NCBI GenBank assembly: GCA_965206365.1
Contig: CBDBJL010000004.1
Span: 156,018-220,017, forward strand
Length of the DNA: 64,000 bases
Source: CBDBJL01 sp965206365
GTDB taxonomy: Bacteria; Pseudomonadota; Alphaproteobacteria; JABAAW01; JAHZMA01
Reading direction: 5' to 3'
This document shows, in pieces, positions 9,040 to 18,845 of the stretch (within the stretch, counting starts at the first letter, position 1; each line of letters starts with the position of its first letter). The notes beneath the pieces are model-generated. The model searched no databases and had not been told where the DNA came from. It was given only the letters and a program-made list of their open reading frames with translations. The position numbers and the translations under genes are program-made.

Positions 9040-9129
9040 CTATTGGCCTTTTGGGGGATTATTGCCTCTACCACCACCAGAAGGTTTTCCAGTTGTAGAA
9101 GGACCATTAGGGGGAGGGGGGGTGCTCAT
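9040..9129 (-). CDS. Small proline/glycine-rich peptide, 29 residues
   Basis: This short frame reads MSTPPPPNGPSTTGKPSGGG and ends PPKGQ. A good ribosome-binding site (AAAAGGA) lies 8 bases before the ATG. It stands alone in a long intergenic stretch. Composition and RBS suggest a real small peptide, but no family is recognised and expression is unproven. Its G/C runs come from proline and glycine codons, not from the palindromic element found elsewhere. Confidence 0.4.
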   Translation of the reverse strand: MSTPPPPNGPSTTGKPSGGGRGNNPPKGQ

Positions 9130-9580
9130 AGTTTATATCCTTTTAAATGTTAAAATATATCGATAGCAATGCTATCAATGTTAGTATAACGCTAAATTTT
9201 ATTTTTTTAAAATTATAAAAATCGTGGGTCCGATTCCCGTGCCAATCAACAAAGCTTGGGGGCTATTTGCTTATAATCGAATATCAACTATCAATGTGAT
9301 AGTCGCTCTCTCCGCCATTAGCTCTTAATATCTGTTCGCACTGAACCCAGTATGTAGCATGCCATACTTAAATTTTACAGATATTTATGAACTGGTCCGA
9401 CAATTTTCTTGGCGCAATTTGTCTCATCTCTCACAAATAATATTCTCGATCCTAGTACCCGACCTTGCAATATCGGAAACCTATCCACTGAAAGAGCAAA
9501 ATCATACATAGCCTATCAGAAAATCTTTGCAAAACCGTAATTTTTTGATAAATTACCACTTATGCTTTAAGGCTTTGGAA
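9130..9580. other. Non-coding stretch with tRNA 3'-like fragments
   Basis: Contains cgtgggtccgattcccgtgcca at about 9222-9243, which resembles a T-arm plus acceptor end without the rest of a tRNA, and ctctctccgcca near 9306-9317, which resembles a tRNA-Ser 3' end. It also holds the second copy of the imperfect direct repeat (9312-9355). No protein gene is supported. Confidence 0.4.
9312..9355 (+). repeat. Imperfect direct repeat, copy 2
   Basis: Diverged copy of 8558-8600 sharing ccgccattag and tcgcactgaaccca. It directly follows the tRNA-Ser-like 3' end, so it is the better candidate for the original attachment context. Confidence 0.5.
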
Positions 9581-9654
9581 GGTCTCGTAGCTCATCAGGA
9601 TAGAGCGCCAGATTCCTAATCTGGAGGTAACAGGTTCGAGTCCTGTCGAGATCG
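9581..9654 (+). tRNA. tRNA-Arg (anticodon CCU)
   Basis: A full cloverleaf folds: acceptor GGTCTCG/CGAGATC with one G-U pair, D arm GCTC/GAGC, anticodon stem CCAGA/TCTGG with loop TTCCTAA (anticodon CCT), and T arm ACAGG-TTCGAGT-CCTGT. The CCA end is not encoded (the gene is followed by ccc). It decodes AGG. It lies immediately to the right of the accessory island. Confidence 0.95.
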
Positions 9655-9710
9655 CCCCTTTTATCTCATTCCCAAGAAAAACCCGCTTTTATGCCTAACG
9701 AATATTGCTC

Positions 9711-12116
9711 TTAAATATTTTCGCTATAATTGCCACGTACCCTCTGTTTCGTCGGGTCAAAATGTGGAAATGGACAAATCGTTGCCGCAAGTTTTTTTTG
9801 CTTGCCATCTAACTGACCAACATCAATTTCCGTACCGTGATTGGCATATGTAACATCCACCCGCGCCAAAGCAATGACCTTATCTAAGATTGGAGATCGG
9901 GTAGCTGACGTAATCTCTCCAACCTGAGCTTTCCCAACCCGTAAACAACTGCCTGCATCGGGTACCAAATTACCTGCAATATTCAACCCAACCAATTTTT
10001 TCTGCGGAGAAGCTTTACGCTTTGTTAACGCCTCACGGGAAATAAAATCACTCTTTTTAGATTTAAGTGGCACAGTAAAACCAATACCAGCTTCAAATGG
10101 ATCCGTCTGATCACTAAATTCAGAGCCAGCAAAAATTAATCCCGCCTCAATTCGCAACATATCTAACGCTTCCAACCCTGCAGGCAACATCCCCAAAGGC
10201 TCGCCTTTAGCCCAAATCGCATCAAAAATTTGAACCGCATCACGCGGATGACAAAATACCTCATAGCCCAATTCGCCCGAATAACCCGTACGACTAACAA
10301 TACATGCAACCCCTTGTTCATTACCCAATCGGGCAATAGAAAACCGAAACCAATCCAATTCACTCACATTCGATTGCGTAGATGCGCTCCAAAATAACTC
10401 TTGTAAAATATCCCGAGATCTCGGTCCTTGTACTGCAATATTACATAATTGTTCAGTAGAACATTTTACCCAAACATTCAAATTATGCTTGCTAGCTTGT
10501 TGTTGCAACCATAAACCACTATCATCTGTACCACCAACCCAACGAAAATTATTATCTCCCAACCGAAACACCGTACCATCATCAATCATACCACCATGTT
10601 CGTAACAGATCGCACTATAAACTACCTCGCCCACTGATATTTTCTGCACATCACGCGTGAGACAAAGTTGCATTAATTGCAATGCATCAGGACCTGTAAT
10701 TTCATATTTACGCAAAGGTGATAAATCCATCACGACAGCCTTTTCACGACAAGCCCAATATTCAGCAATTGCACCATGATTTGACATATTATTGGCAAGC
10801 CAATAACCATTATATTCACCAAAATTTTTCGTAAAGCGTGCAAAGCAACTATGAAAAGCACTTTCCTTAGTTTCAATCATTTCTTTCTCCACTGATTTCC
10901 GCCAACCAATAGACCGGCTAATCGGGTTATCTTTACGATAGGTTCGCACCTGAATATCGGTTGGATCCCAACCATTGGCTGGATCAATATCACACGGACA
11001 AGCAGTAGAAACACAAACCACATCACTCATCGCTTGCAATAACACATAATCTCCGGCTCGTGACCAAGGATCATCCATACCAATCGCCTGACTACTATCC
11101 AATAAAGTATTAAAAAAAAAATTAATACTTACCCAGCCTTTGCGAGGTTTAATATCGTAGCGAGCCAATTTTAAATTTATATTATCGGTACAATTAACAT
11201 GCCCCGGATAACCCATATCTTCATAATAACGAGCAGTACAAGCCAAACCAAACGTATCATGTCGCCCACAAGTATCTTGAATAATCTCAATTAATGGTAC
11301 CTGATGATACGAATAATATTTCGAATAGATCCCAGGAGTTGGATACAAAGCTCCCATCAAGCTTCGCGTTGTGGTGGGATCAATTTCACAAACCTCTCCC
11401 CGATCCAAACCCGCTTTCGAAAAAGCCTGAAAATCAGAACATTCGCGCCCTTGCACATCCAAAATTTGAATATAATCACCTGCTGCAACTTCATAAGTCA
11501 CGGCATTGCCAGGCTGAATATTAACATCTATTATTGGATCATAAAGCGGTTCGGGTGGTAGTAACCGATCAGCCTTTTCGCCGGGAGCACTACGTGTAAT
11601 ATAAAGAATAATTTCACTGGCCACATTCTGCTGATCAACCGCCATATCATAGGCTGGCACAACAACAATCAGCCAGCATGTCGCCTGAGCATAATATTCT
11701 TCCTGAGCTTCAGCGACACTCTGCATATCGAACGCAATCGAGGCACTTAATCCATTCACATCGATTCCGCATTGTTGCAAAACTGTTTTTAATCGCATCG
11801 ATGCCATATCATTTTTTTGTGCCAAAATTTGTTTCAAGCCAATGGCATCCCGACTGTTCTTAGCCCCGATCAACCCAGAATCAACGGTACCATCTTCACC
11901 AAAAGCAAGTAATTCGGCAATCTGCGCCCCATCAGAATTAATCAAAGTTACCTGATCTCCCGCTTCTAATTTTACAGTACGTGAGCAACCCGGCGCAACA
12001 ACATAACGTTCTACCCCATGGGGTAAAATCGGCATAGCAGGTGTGAATATTCCATTTTTCACATTATTGTAATATCGAACATCAAACCCATTCATAGTCT
12101 CAATCCTTTCACTCAA
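9711..12116 (-). CDS. tdm: Trimethylamine N-oxide demethylase-like protein (DUF1989 + GcvT-type fusion)
   Basis: This 801-residue fusion has the domain order of Tdm, which splits TMAO into dimethylamine and formaldehyde. The N-terminal ~400 residues are DUF1989-like and contain CGRHDTFGLAC and STACPCDIDPANGWDPTDI, cysteine-bearing segments that probably bind metal. The C-terminal ~370 residues resemble aminomethyltransferase GcvT (VVMDLSPLRKYEITGPDA, IAVQGPRSRDIL, SRTGYSGELGYEVF), which binds tetrahydrofolate and could capture the formaldehyde. It overlaps the permease gene by 8 bases as the last gene of the cluster. Neighbouring TMAO-type transport and N-methylglutamate genes support the call. 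A related DUF1989-GcvT demethylase with another substrate is the alternative. Confidence 0.8.
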   Translation of the reverse strand: MSERIETMNGFDVRYYNNVKNGIFTPAMPILPHGVERYVVAPGCSRTVKLEAGDQVTLINSDGAQIAELLAFGEDGTVDSGLIGAKNSRDAIGLKQILAQKNDMASMRLKTVLQQCGIDVNGLSASIAFDMQSVAEAQEEYYAQATCWLIVVVPAYDMAVDQQNVASEIILYITRSAPGEKADRLLPPEPLYDPIIDVNIQPGNAVTYEVAAGDYIQILDVQGRECSDFQAFSKAGLDRGEVCEIDPTTTRSLMGALYPTPGIYSKYYSYHQVPLIEIIQDTCGRHDTFGLACTARYYEDMGYPGHVNCTDNINLKLARYDIKPRKGWVSINFFFNTLLDSSQAIGMDDPWSRAGDYVLLQAMSDVVCVSTACPCDIDPANGWDPTDIQVRTYRKDNPISRSIGWRKSVEKEMIETKESAFHSCFARFTKNFGEYNGYWLANNMSNHGAIAEYWACREKAVVMDLSPLRKYEITGPDALQLMQLCLTRDVQKISVGEVVYSAICYEHGGMIDDGTVFRLGDNNFRWVGGTDDSGLWLQQQASKHNLNVWVKCSTEQLCNIAVQGPRSRDILQELFWSASTQSNVSELDWFRFSIARLGNEQGVACIVSRTGYSGELGYEVFCHPRDAVQIFDAIWAKGEPLGMLPAGLEALDMLRIEAGLIFAGSEFSDQTDPFEAGIGFTVPLKSKKSDFISREALTKRKASPQKKLVGLNIAGNLVPDAGSCLRVGKAQVGEITSATRSPILDKVIALARVDVTYANHGTEIDVGQLDGKQKKLAATICPFPHFDPTKQRVRGNYSENI

Positions 12117-14061
12117 TCCCCAATAATCGTTTCCGTTTTTCCGACCAAAGCAAAATTAAATGATCCGCCATCAGCCCCATAAAGGCTACACATAATCCCA
12201 ATACCATCCCTTTTCCGACATCGGTAGAGGATAGCGCACGTTGCATTTCTTGTCCTAAATCTTGCGTACCAATAAAAGCAGCAATAATCACCATAAAAAG
12301 CGAAAATAAAATACATTGATTCAACCCGACCATAATCGTGGGAATGGCAATTGGCATTTGTACCAATTTTAATTTCTGCCAACCGCTTGCCCCCGACATA
12401 TCCGCCACTTCTACCATAGTGGTAGGAACAGTACGCAACCCTTCAATCGTATAGCGCGTCATTGGTGCCATGCCAAACGCCACCACTGCGCCAATGGCTG
12501 CAACATCATTAACACCAAATAGCATAATAACAGGAATCAAATAAATAAAACTAGGGAAGGTTTGCGCAGTATCGCAAATCAATAAAACAATTTTTGCCCG
12601 TTTTTCTTTCCGCGCCGCCCATATTCCCAAAGGCAAACCCATAATCATCGCCAAAAACACTGCGATACTCACCATATAAGCCGTAATCATTGCCCGATCC
12701 CACCAACCAGAGGCGGCAATCGCTGCGAAAAATAAAAAACAAATAATGGCTGAACGCCTACCTCCAATTAACCAACCAATCCCGCCCAGAAAAAGCAATA
12801 CTGTCGTGAAAGGTAACCAAAGATAGAAATTTCGATAAGGTATCAGGACAAATTTGATTAAAAATCCCCGAAGAGCATAAGTGAACGGACCCAGCTGAGT
12901 AACAATATAATCCACCACCAGGTCTAGATCTTTTGAAATCGTGAAACCACTAGTCCGTTTAATTTCATAAGCATAATCCCAAAATTGTGCCAGTATAAAT
13001 AATATCGCAACACTCAAAACCCAAATTACCCAATAAAAATTTCGTTGATGCCATGGCGTACCACGTGCAAAATGAATCGGTTGTTTGTAAGCCCAAGCCT
13101 TTGAGCACCGATCCAATACAATCGCAAGCAACACAATCGTGATCCCAATTTCAATCGAACGCCCAATTTTTAAACTTTGCAACAATTGTAACAATTTATA
13201 TCCCAAACCTGGCATTCCAATGAAACTTGCCAACACCACCATCGCCAAACATTGCATAATCACCTGATTAACACCAATAATCAGTTCAGTTCTTGCACTT
13301 GGGATCCAAACATGGCGTAACAACTGCCATTTATTGGTTCCACACATCCGACCATTTTCAACCAACTCTGCTGGAACTTTTTTCAAACCCAAAATAACCA
13401 TTCGGATCATGGGTGGGGTGGCAAAAATGATCGTAACAATTGCACCGGCTTTCGGCCCCACTCCAATAAATACTACTACCGGAATCATATAAGCAAAATG
13501 GGGTAGTGATTGCGCAATATTCAAAATTGGATTGAGAATACGTTCAAATTTGTGATTTCTCCAAGCCAAAATACCAACAATCAACCCTAAAAATACACCA
13601 AATGGAACCACAACTACAAGCACCGATAAGGTTTCCATTGCCAATTTCCATTGCCCTAAAAGAGCAATCCACACAAAAGTACCACCCGATAAAAGCGACA
13701 AACGCCAGCCCCTTAATGCGTGACCAAGGATAAAAAGCGAAGCAGCAACCACTGTCCAGGGAATCTGATCGAACCTTGGCCAGCGATTTTTACCATAAAG
13801 CAAATTCGAAACCACATCGATCAACCATTCAATCACTGCAGCAAAGTCACGTGTGATATAGACAAGACCCAAATCATCCTTAATAAAGAAAAATAATCCG
13901 TTAATCCAATCGGCAAAAGGTAACACCATCCAATCTAAAGGGCGTATTAAAAAGTCGGGGAGTATAATCTTAAATATAGCCAACACAACAGCCAAACCAA
14001 TAACCCCATAAGCAACATTTTGCTGATGAGTATTGGATTTTATATCAAATGGTACCTTCAT
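12109..14061 (-). CDS. tmoV: TMAO/betaine-type ABC transporter, fused double permease
   Basis: A 650-residue membrane protein with two ProW-like permease halves in one chain. Each half has a hydrophobic N-terminal region and an EAA-loop segment (VENGRMCGTNKWQLLRHVW in half 1; VADMSGASGWQKLKLVQMP in half 2). The glycine betaine/TMAO transporters of alphaproteobacteria use such a permease with an OpuAC-type binding protein. It lies 5 bases after the ATPase gene and overlaps tdm by 8, so it is tightly co-translated. The substrate is inferred from the neighbours. Confidence 0.8.
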   Translation of the reverse strand: MKVPFDIKSNTHQQNVAYGVIGLAVVLAIFKIILPDFLIRPLDWMVLPFADWINGLFFFIKDDLGLVYITRDFAAVIEWLIDVVSNLLYGKNRWPRFDQIPWTVVAASLFILGHALRGWRLSLLSGGTFVWIALLGQWKLAMETLSVLVVVVPFGVFLGLIVGILAWRNHKFERILNPILNIAQSLPHFAYMIPVVVFIGVGPKAGAIVTIIFATPPMIRMVILGLKKVPAELVENGRMCGTNKWQLLRHVWIPSARTELIIGVNQVIMQCLAMVVLASFIGMPGLGYKLLQLLQSLKIGRSIEIGITIVLLAIVLDRCSKAWAYKQPIHFARGTPWHQRNFYWVIWVLSVAILFILAQFWDYAYEIKRTSGFTISKDLDLVVDYIVTQLGPFTYALRGFLIKFVLIPYRNFYLWLPFTTVLLFLGGIGWLIGGRRSAIICFLFFAAIAASGWWDRAMITAYMVSIAVFLAMIMGLPLGIWAARKEKRAKIVLLICDTAQTFPSFIYLIPVIMLFGVNDVAAIGAVVAFGMAPMTRYTIEGLRTVPTTMVEVADMSGASGWQKLKLVQMPIAIPTIMVGLNQCILFSLFMVIIAAFIGTQDLGQEMQRALSSTDVGKGMVLGLCVAFMGLMADHLILLWSEKRKRLLGIE

Positions 14062-14066
14062 AATCT

Positions 14067-15113
14067 TTAACCTAATAAAATATCTAACATTTTTTCCCGC
14101 GAAACCGCACCAATAATTTTCTTCTTATGATCACAAACTGGGATAATTTCACGGATATCATTCATAAGATCATGAGAAACATTATGAATAGGATCTGTCG
14201 CCTTAAATGGAGCTTCCTTATCCGTACATTGTAATTTTTTATCTATAAGAGCACCAACAGTTACGATTCGTGCTTGATAAACTTCCTCAGTAAAACGCTT
14301 AACATAATCGTTGATCGGGTTCAGTAATAGATTGGCTGGCAGGTCAATTTGTTGAATCGCACCATCTTTCATAATCGCAATCCGATCCGCTAGACGCAGT
14401 GCCTCATCAAAATCATGCGTAATAAAAACAATCGTTTTTTTAAGCATCTGTTGCAACCGGATAAATTCATCTTGCATATCACGCCGAATTAAAGGGTCTA
14501 AGGCGGAAAAAGGCTCATCTAAAAACCAAATATCAGGTTCGATAGCCAATGAACGAGCAATCCCTACCCGCTGTTGTTGTCCACCCGACAACTCCCGCGG
14601 AAAATAATTTTCTCTACCCTCAAGCCCAACCAACTTAACCATCTCAATGGCACGGGCATAGCAATCATGTTTGTCTTGGCCACGCATCTCAAGTGGAAAG
14701 GAAACGTTTTCAAGCACATTACGATGCGGTAACAAAGCAAAATTCTGAAACACCATCCCCATTTTGCTACGCCGCAACTCAATCAGATCCTGTTCACTCA
14801 AAGCTCCTAAATCCTGCCCTTCTACCATAATCGTACCTGAAGTAATATCAATCAATCGCGATAAACAACGCACCAAAGTTGATTTCCCTGAGCCCGACAA
14901 ACCCATAATGACTAGAATTTCACCCTCAAAAATATCTAATGACACATCATGCACTGCAGCAATATAGCCATCATCTTGAATGCTCTGAAAATCAGTATTC
15001 GCATCGCATGACTGCATGTATCGGTCTGGATTTTCACCATAAAGCTTCCAGATACCCCGGCAGTTAATAACTGCTGTTGAGGATTCAGATGATGTTTTAA
15101 CCATAGCGAGCAC
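14067..15113 (-). CDS. tmoW: TMAO/betaine-type ABC transporter ATPase
   Basis: A 348-residue ProV-like ATPase. Motifs are Walker A GLSGSGKST, signature LSGGQQQR, Walker B DIWFLDEPFSALDP and the switch histidine in TIVFITHDFDEAL. A C-terminal CBS-like regulatory tail (about residues 270-348) has HDLMNDIREIIPVCD, as in osmolyte transporters. It energises uptake through the fused permease. It follows the binding-protein gene after 114 bases that contain a strong hairpin, the usual arrangement when more binding protein than ATPase is needed. Confidence 0.85.
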   Translation of the reverse strand: MLAMVKTSSESSTAVINCRGIWKLYGENPDRYMQSCDANTDFQSIQDDGYIAAVHDVSLDIFEGEILVIMGLSGSGKSTLVRCLSRLIDITSGTIMVEGQDLGALSEQDLIELRRSKMGMVFQNFALLPHRNVLENVSFPLEMRGQDKHDCYARAIEMVKLVGLEGRENYFPRELSGGQQQRVGIARSLAIEPDIWFLDEPFSALDPLIRRDMQDEFIRLQQMLKKTIVFITHDFDEALRLADRIAIMKDGAIQQIDLPANLLLNPINDYVKRFTEEVYQARIVTVGALIDKKLQCTDKEAPFKATDPIHNVSHDLMNDIREIIPVCDHKKKIIGAVSREKMLDILLG

Positions 15114-15174
15114 CCCTTCATTCTTATTTTTCGATGATTAAGGTAATTTTTACTACCAAAATATTATTTTTATA

Positions 15175-15211
15175 TTAATGCCACCCCACCTTAAAAATGA
15201 GGTGGCATTAA
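15175..15211 (-). promoter_or_regulatory. Stem-loop between binding-protein and ATPase genes
   Basis: Arms ttaatgccacc (15175-15185) and ggtggcattaa (15201-15211) pair perfectly over 11 bp. It follows the binding-protein gene on the mRNA and lacks a clear U-run. It is more likely an mRNA-stabilising or partial-attenuation hairpin that raises binding-protein yield than a full terminator. Confidence 0.6.
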
Positions 15212-15227
15212 TGATTAGGTTAAGTTT

Positions 15228-16178
15228 CTAAAGCCATTTTTTCCAAGTAGCTTCATTCTTTTTTAACCATGCGGCTGCAGCATCTTCTGGCTCCATTTCA
15301 TCCACATCCACTAAACGTGCCATTTCAGCAATTTGTGGATTGGTAAATGAAATTTTCTTCAGAACCTTATAAGCTTTTGGCCATTTCTTTTTCATCCCAT
15401 CCCAAGCAGCTTTTTTCAAATAACCATCGGCTGGATTGCCACAATCATAAGTTTTCTCTGGATTGATTCCCAATGAAGCATCGTCCTTACATCCTTCAAA
15501 ATGTTTCGGAAATTCAACAAATTCACCAGGATACACGGCTTCAACGAAATTGGGTGTCCAATTAAAAATAACCACAGGACGGTCAGCTTTTTTTGCTGCA
15601 TCCAACTCGGCCCAAAGAGCCGCAGCTGAACCTGCATTAACAACCACAAAGTCCATATTCAAACCTTCAACCCGTTCTTTGTCATGTTTCAACCAATCCA
15701 CTGGACCCCCTAGAAAACGACCTTTTTTACCGGTTTCAGGAGTTGCGAATTTGCTGGAACATTCGTTCAAGGCTTTCCAATCAGGTAATCCTGGGCAATG
15801 TTTTTCTTTTACCCAAAGTGGATACCACCAATCTTCACGCGTTACCGCATTATGATCGCCCGCATCATGCAGACCACCTTTTTTTAGAGCCTCTTTAAAA
15901 GCTGCACCAAACGCACCTTCCCACACTTCAAGCTCTAAAGTAACATCACCTAAACGAACTGATTCATAAACAGCTTGTGAATCAGTCGAAACAAATTCAA
16001 CATTATTACCCGCTTTTTCAAATATTTGTCCGACAACATGTGACATCACAATTTGGCTAGACCAATTGTGAGTTGGGATGATGATCGGCTCTTTACTATC
16101 GCGCGCAAATGCAGATGTTGACAATACCAACATTCCCATCATTGCCAATAGCTTAACCAACGTATTAACATATCTCAT
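15228..16178 (-). CDS. tmoX: TMAO-type periplasmic binding protein (OpuAC family)
   Basis: A 316-residue secreted substrate-binding protein with a signal peptide (about residues 1-25, ending STSAFA). The mature part carries aromatic patches typical of quaternary-amine binding: THNWSSQIV, EVWEGAF, REDWWYPLWV and FNWTPNFVEA. Two cysteines frame a loop (EGCKDDASLGINPEKTYDCG) like the disulfide-closed loop of TMAO binders. The ribosome-binding site AGGAG sits 7 bases before the ATG. Clustering with the Tdm-like gene favours TMAO over betaine or choline, but binding specificity is inferred. Confidence 0.8.
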   Translation of the reverse strand: MRYVNTLVKLLAMMGMLVLSTSAFARDSKEPIIIPTHNWSSQIVMSHVVGQIFEKAGNNVEFVSTDSQAVYESVRLGDVTLELEVWEGAFGAAFKEALKKGGLHDAGDHNAVTREDWWYPLWVKEKHCPGLPDWKALNECSSKFATPETGKKGRFLGGPVDWLKHDKERVEGLNMDFVVVNAGSAAALWAELDAAKKADRPVVIFNWTPNFVEAVYPGEFVEFPKHFEGCKDDASLGINPEKTYDCGNPADGYLKKAAWDGMKKKWPKAYKVLKKISFTNPQIAEMARLVDVDEMEPEDAAAAWLKKNEATWKKWL

Positions 16179-16412
16179 GATATTGCTCCTACTTCTACTA
16201 TAAGTTTAAGGAAACTATATATTTAACACCTTAAGTTCCAATGATCCAGTGAATTCAAATTAAAACCACCATACAACAAAACCGTAATACTTAATATATA
16301 TTCTCCAAGTTAATAATCAGGGTATAAAACCTTTGATGGTTTATTACCCCATTTCCACAAAACTTGCAATCGCAATATTTTGTAAAAATTCTTTAAAAAT
16401 TTGTGACCATTG

Positions 16413-17012
16413 TCACACATTTTCCAGATCCTGCATAATTGGCTGATTCGTTGTTGAAGTAACCCAATCAGGACAAAAACTAATTATGACAACATCTTTG
16501 GATAAATTCGGATTAAACATATGATTATGCCACCAGCTCGCCTGATAAAAAAAACTATCTGTCTGCAACTGCTTTGCCTGACAGCAAAGCGAATATTCCT
16601 GAGTATAGGCACTGAAATGAAGCCGACAAGCTTGACTCGCCAAAATTTGCCTAGCCCCTACTGATTCAGGCGCGAAAACTGCCGTCAGCTGATCAGAAAA
16701 TTCATCTATATGCTGATAATAATATTCACTAAAAAATTTCAAGGCCTTATCGCGTCGTTGCATCAAATCATGTGTATGCCTAACAATATGCCTGAGCTCA
16801 GGTAATTTGGAAAAATCATCTGTTTTATTTAAAATCGTTATAATATGACCGAGCGATCTGCCTTGAGAAGCCTTATTAGGGTCTAAAGTCACAATTGGCA
16901 TCATCCCATCGCTCGGTCGTCCATCTTTTTCACGCACAGATATTTGGCGCACTCGACATTGCCAACGTAAAAACGACTCTTTAAGCCTTTCACCATACAC
17001 AACATCTTTCAT
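16413..17012 (-). CDS. Unrecognised protein in methylated-amine cluster (199 aa)
   Basis: I do not recognise this family. It is soluble, with no signal or membrane segment. It is rich in aromatic and basic residues (RHTHDLMQRRDKALKFFSEY, SFFYQASWWHNHMF), with histidines and cysteines that could bind a cofactor (SQACRLHFSAY, SLCCQAK). It lies 34 bases after the 137-residue gene and 234 bases before tmoX, on the same strand. Position between the synthase and transporter genes suggests a role in amine handling, for example in the dimethylamine step missing from the window, but that is only a guess. Confidence 0.7.
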   Translation of the reverse strand: MKDVVYGERLKESFLRWQCRVRQISVREKDGRPSDGMMPIVTLDPNKASQGRSLGHIITILNKTDDFSKLPELRHIVRHTHDLMQRRDKALKFFSEYYYQHIDEFSDQLTAVFAPESVGARQILASQACRLHFSAYTQEYSLCCQAKQLQTDSFFYQASWWHNHMFNPNLSKDVVIISFCPDWVTSTTNQPIMQDLENV

Positions 17013-17046
17013 ACATTAAACTCCGTAACCATGATATCGTAACTGC

Positions 17047-17460
17047 TCAACGCTTAATATAAGCATGACGCAATTTTACCAAAGGATGTTTCTTCGACAT
17101 CTGAAATTTCACCAACAATTCCCGCGCAATCATATCACGATCTTGCTGATTATCCGGCAATGAAATTGTATCGGGCACACGCACCCAACCATTAATATTA
17201 CGGTCAAAAACTGCGGCATTGCCATCCTCATACCCCATATGAATATCTTCTAGCCAATTTAGATCTACCCAACCCATCACTTCCAAATATTTTTTTAAGA
17301 AAGGGGTAAGACAATCATAATCTGGTACCAAATTTACATCATAACGATAGCCAATATGTTGGCCAATTTCTTTTTCACGTTCGCTCTCCAAGCCTTCCTT
17401 ATCTTCCAGGAATTGATCCACACCTTTCAACTCAGAGCCACGATATTCTTTTCCAGCCAT
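17047..17460 (-). CDS. Unrecognised small acidic protein in methylated-amine cluster (137 aa)
   Basis: The protein starts MAGKEYRGSELKGVDQFLED and is charged, without signal peptide or membrane segment; tryptophans cluster in GWVDLNWLEDIHMGYEDG. No family is recognised. It starts 16 bases after the FMN-subunit gene, so it is almost surely co-transcribed and perhaps co-translated with the N-methylglutamate synthase genes. An accessory or chaperone role is possible but not shown. Confidence 0.7.
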   Translation of the reverse strand: MAGKEYRGSELKGVDQFLEDKEGLESEREKEIGQHIGYRYDVNLVPDYDCLTPFLKKYLEVMGWVDLNWLEDIHMGYEDGNAAVFDRNINGWVRVPDTISLPDNQQDRDMIARELLVKFQMSKKHPLVKLRHAYIKR

Positions 17461-17476
17461 TTGTTAATCTCCTCTT

Positions 17477-18844
17477 CTACAGATGATGATAATCTTCGAT
17501 CCCGACCGTGTGATTTGTTCCTGCCAAAGGAACTCCTGCAATTGCCGAAGCTTCCATTGTCAGAGCTGCCAAATCTTCTGGTTCTAAGGAATGTAAATTA
17601 GTTTTTCCACAAGCACGGGCAAATAGTTGCGCCTCAATGGTAAGGGTATGCAAGAAATTATAAACCCGTTCGGCCGCTTCATCAGGATTAAGCCGTTTAC
17701 GAAGTACTGGATCTTGCGTTGCCACACCCACCGGACAACGTCCAGTATGGCAATGGTAACAATAGCCCGGTTCTACACCCATTTCTTCTTGAAAATTCGC
17801 TTCATCAATATCCTTATTGCAATTAAGTGCCATCATCATAGAATGCCCAAGTGCAATCGCATCGGCTCCCAACGCAATGGCCTTCGCCACATCGGCACCA
17901 TTACGAATTCCACCAGCATAGACCAAACTAACTTGGCCTCTTTTTCCAAGATCATCAATGGCTTTACGTGCCTGCCTAATTGCAGCCATCCCCGGAACAC
18001 CCGTATCCTCTGTTGCCAAATGTGGCCCAGCACCAGTACTGCCTTCCATGCCATCAATATAGATACTATCTGGATCGCATTTCACTGCCATACGAACATC
18101 ATCGTAAACGCGCGCCGCACCTAATTTAAGCTGAATAGGAATTTGCCAATCTGTAACTTCGCGAATTTCTTGAATTTTCAATGCTAGATCATCCGGACCC
18201 AACCAATCAGGATGCCGAGCCGGAGAACGCTGATCGATACCAGCTGGCAAACTCCGCATCTCAGCTACCTGATCCGTAACCTTTTGCCCCATCAAATGGC
18301 CACCCAAACCTACTTTGCAACCTTGACCGATGAAAAATTCACACCCATCTGCCAACATTAAATGATGTGGGTTAAAACCATACCGCGATTGAATACATTG
18401 GTAAAACCATTTTGAACTATACCGTCTCTCATCAGGAATCATCCCACCTTCACCCGAACAAGTAGCCGTACCAGCCATCGTGGCTCCACGCGCCAAAGCT
18501 GTTTTTGCCTCATAGGAAAGTGCCCCGAAACTCATTCCAGTTACATAAACTGGAATATCTAACTTCAAAGGGTGCTTGGCCCGAGGACCAATAACCGTTT
18601 TCGTTTCGCATTTTTCCCGATACCCCTCAATTACAAACCGAGTAAGTGTGCCGGGTAAAAAGGTTAAATCATCCCAATGCGGTATTTTCTTAAACAACGA
18701 AAAGCCCCGCATCCGATAGCGACCCAATTCCGCTTTAATATGAATATCATCAATCACATGAGGTGGAAAAACAAAAGAATTTCCCAATCGATTGACATCT
18801 CTATTCAAGGTTTTTTTAACTTTGCTCATATCGTTTCCATCCAT
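17477..18844 (-). CDS. mgsC: N-methylglutamate synthase large subunit (FMN/Fe-S, glutamate-synthase-like)
   Basis: A 455-residue member of the glutamate-synthase FMN-binding family (also called GlxD). It contains the TIM barrel and the cysteine motif CYHCHTGRCPVG for a [3Fe-4S] cluster near residue 370; YIDGMEGSTGAGP and YAGGIRNGADVAKAIALGA are FMN/phosphate-binding segments. With the other two subunits it converts methylamine-derived gamma-glutamylmethylamide (or methylamine) and an acceptor to N-methylglutamate. It lies one base after mgsB. The glx naming would be used if the pathway assignment is wrong. Confidence 0.82.
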   Translation of the reverse strand: MDGNDMSKVKKTLNRDVNRLGNSFVFPPHVIDDIHIKAELGRYRMRGFSLFKKIPHWDDLTFLPGTLTRFVIEGYREKCETKTVIGPRAKHPLKLDIPVYVTGMSFGALSYEAKTALARGATMAGTATCSGEGGMIPDERRYSSKWFYQCIQSRYGFNPHHLMLADGCEFFIGQGCKVGLGGHLMGQKVTDQVAEMRSLPAGIDQRSPARHPDWLGPDDLALKIQEIREVTDWQIPIQLKLGAARVYDDVRMAVKCDPDSIYIDGMEGSTGAGPHLATEDTGVPGMAAIRQARKAIDDLGKRGQVSLVYAGGIRNGADVAKAIALGADAIALGHSMMMALNCNKDIDEANFQEEMGVEPGYCYHCHTGRCPVGVATQDPVLRKRLNPDEAAERVYNFLHTLTIEAQLFARACGKTNLHSLEPEDLAALTMEASAIAGVPLAGTNHTVGIEDYHHL

Positions 18845-18845
18845 T

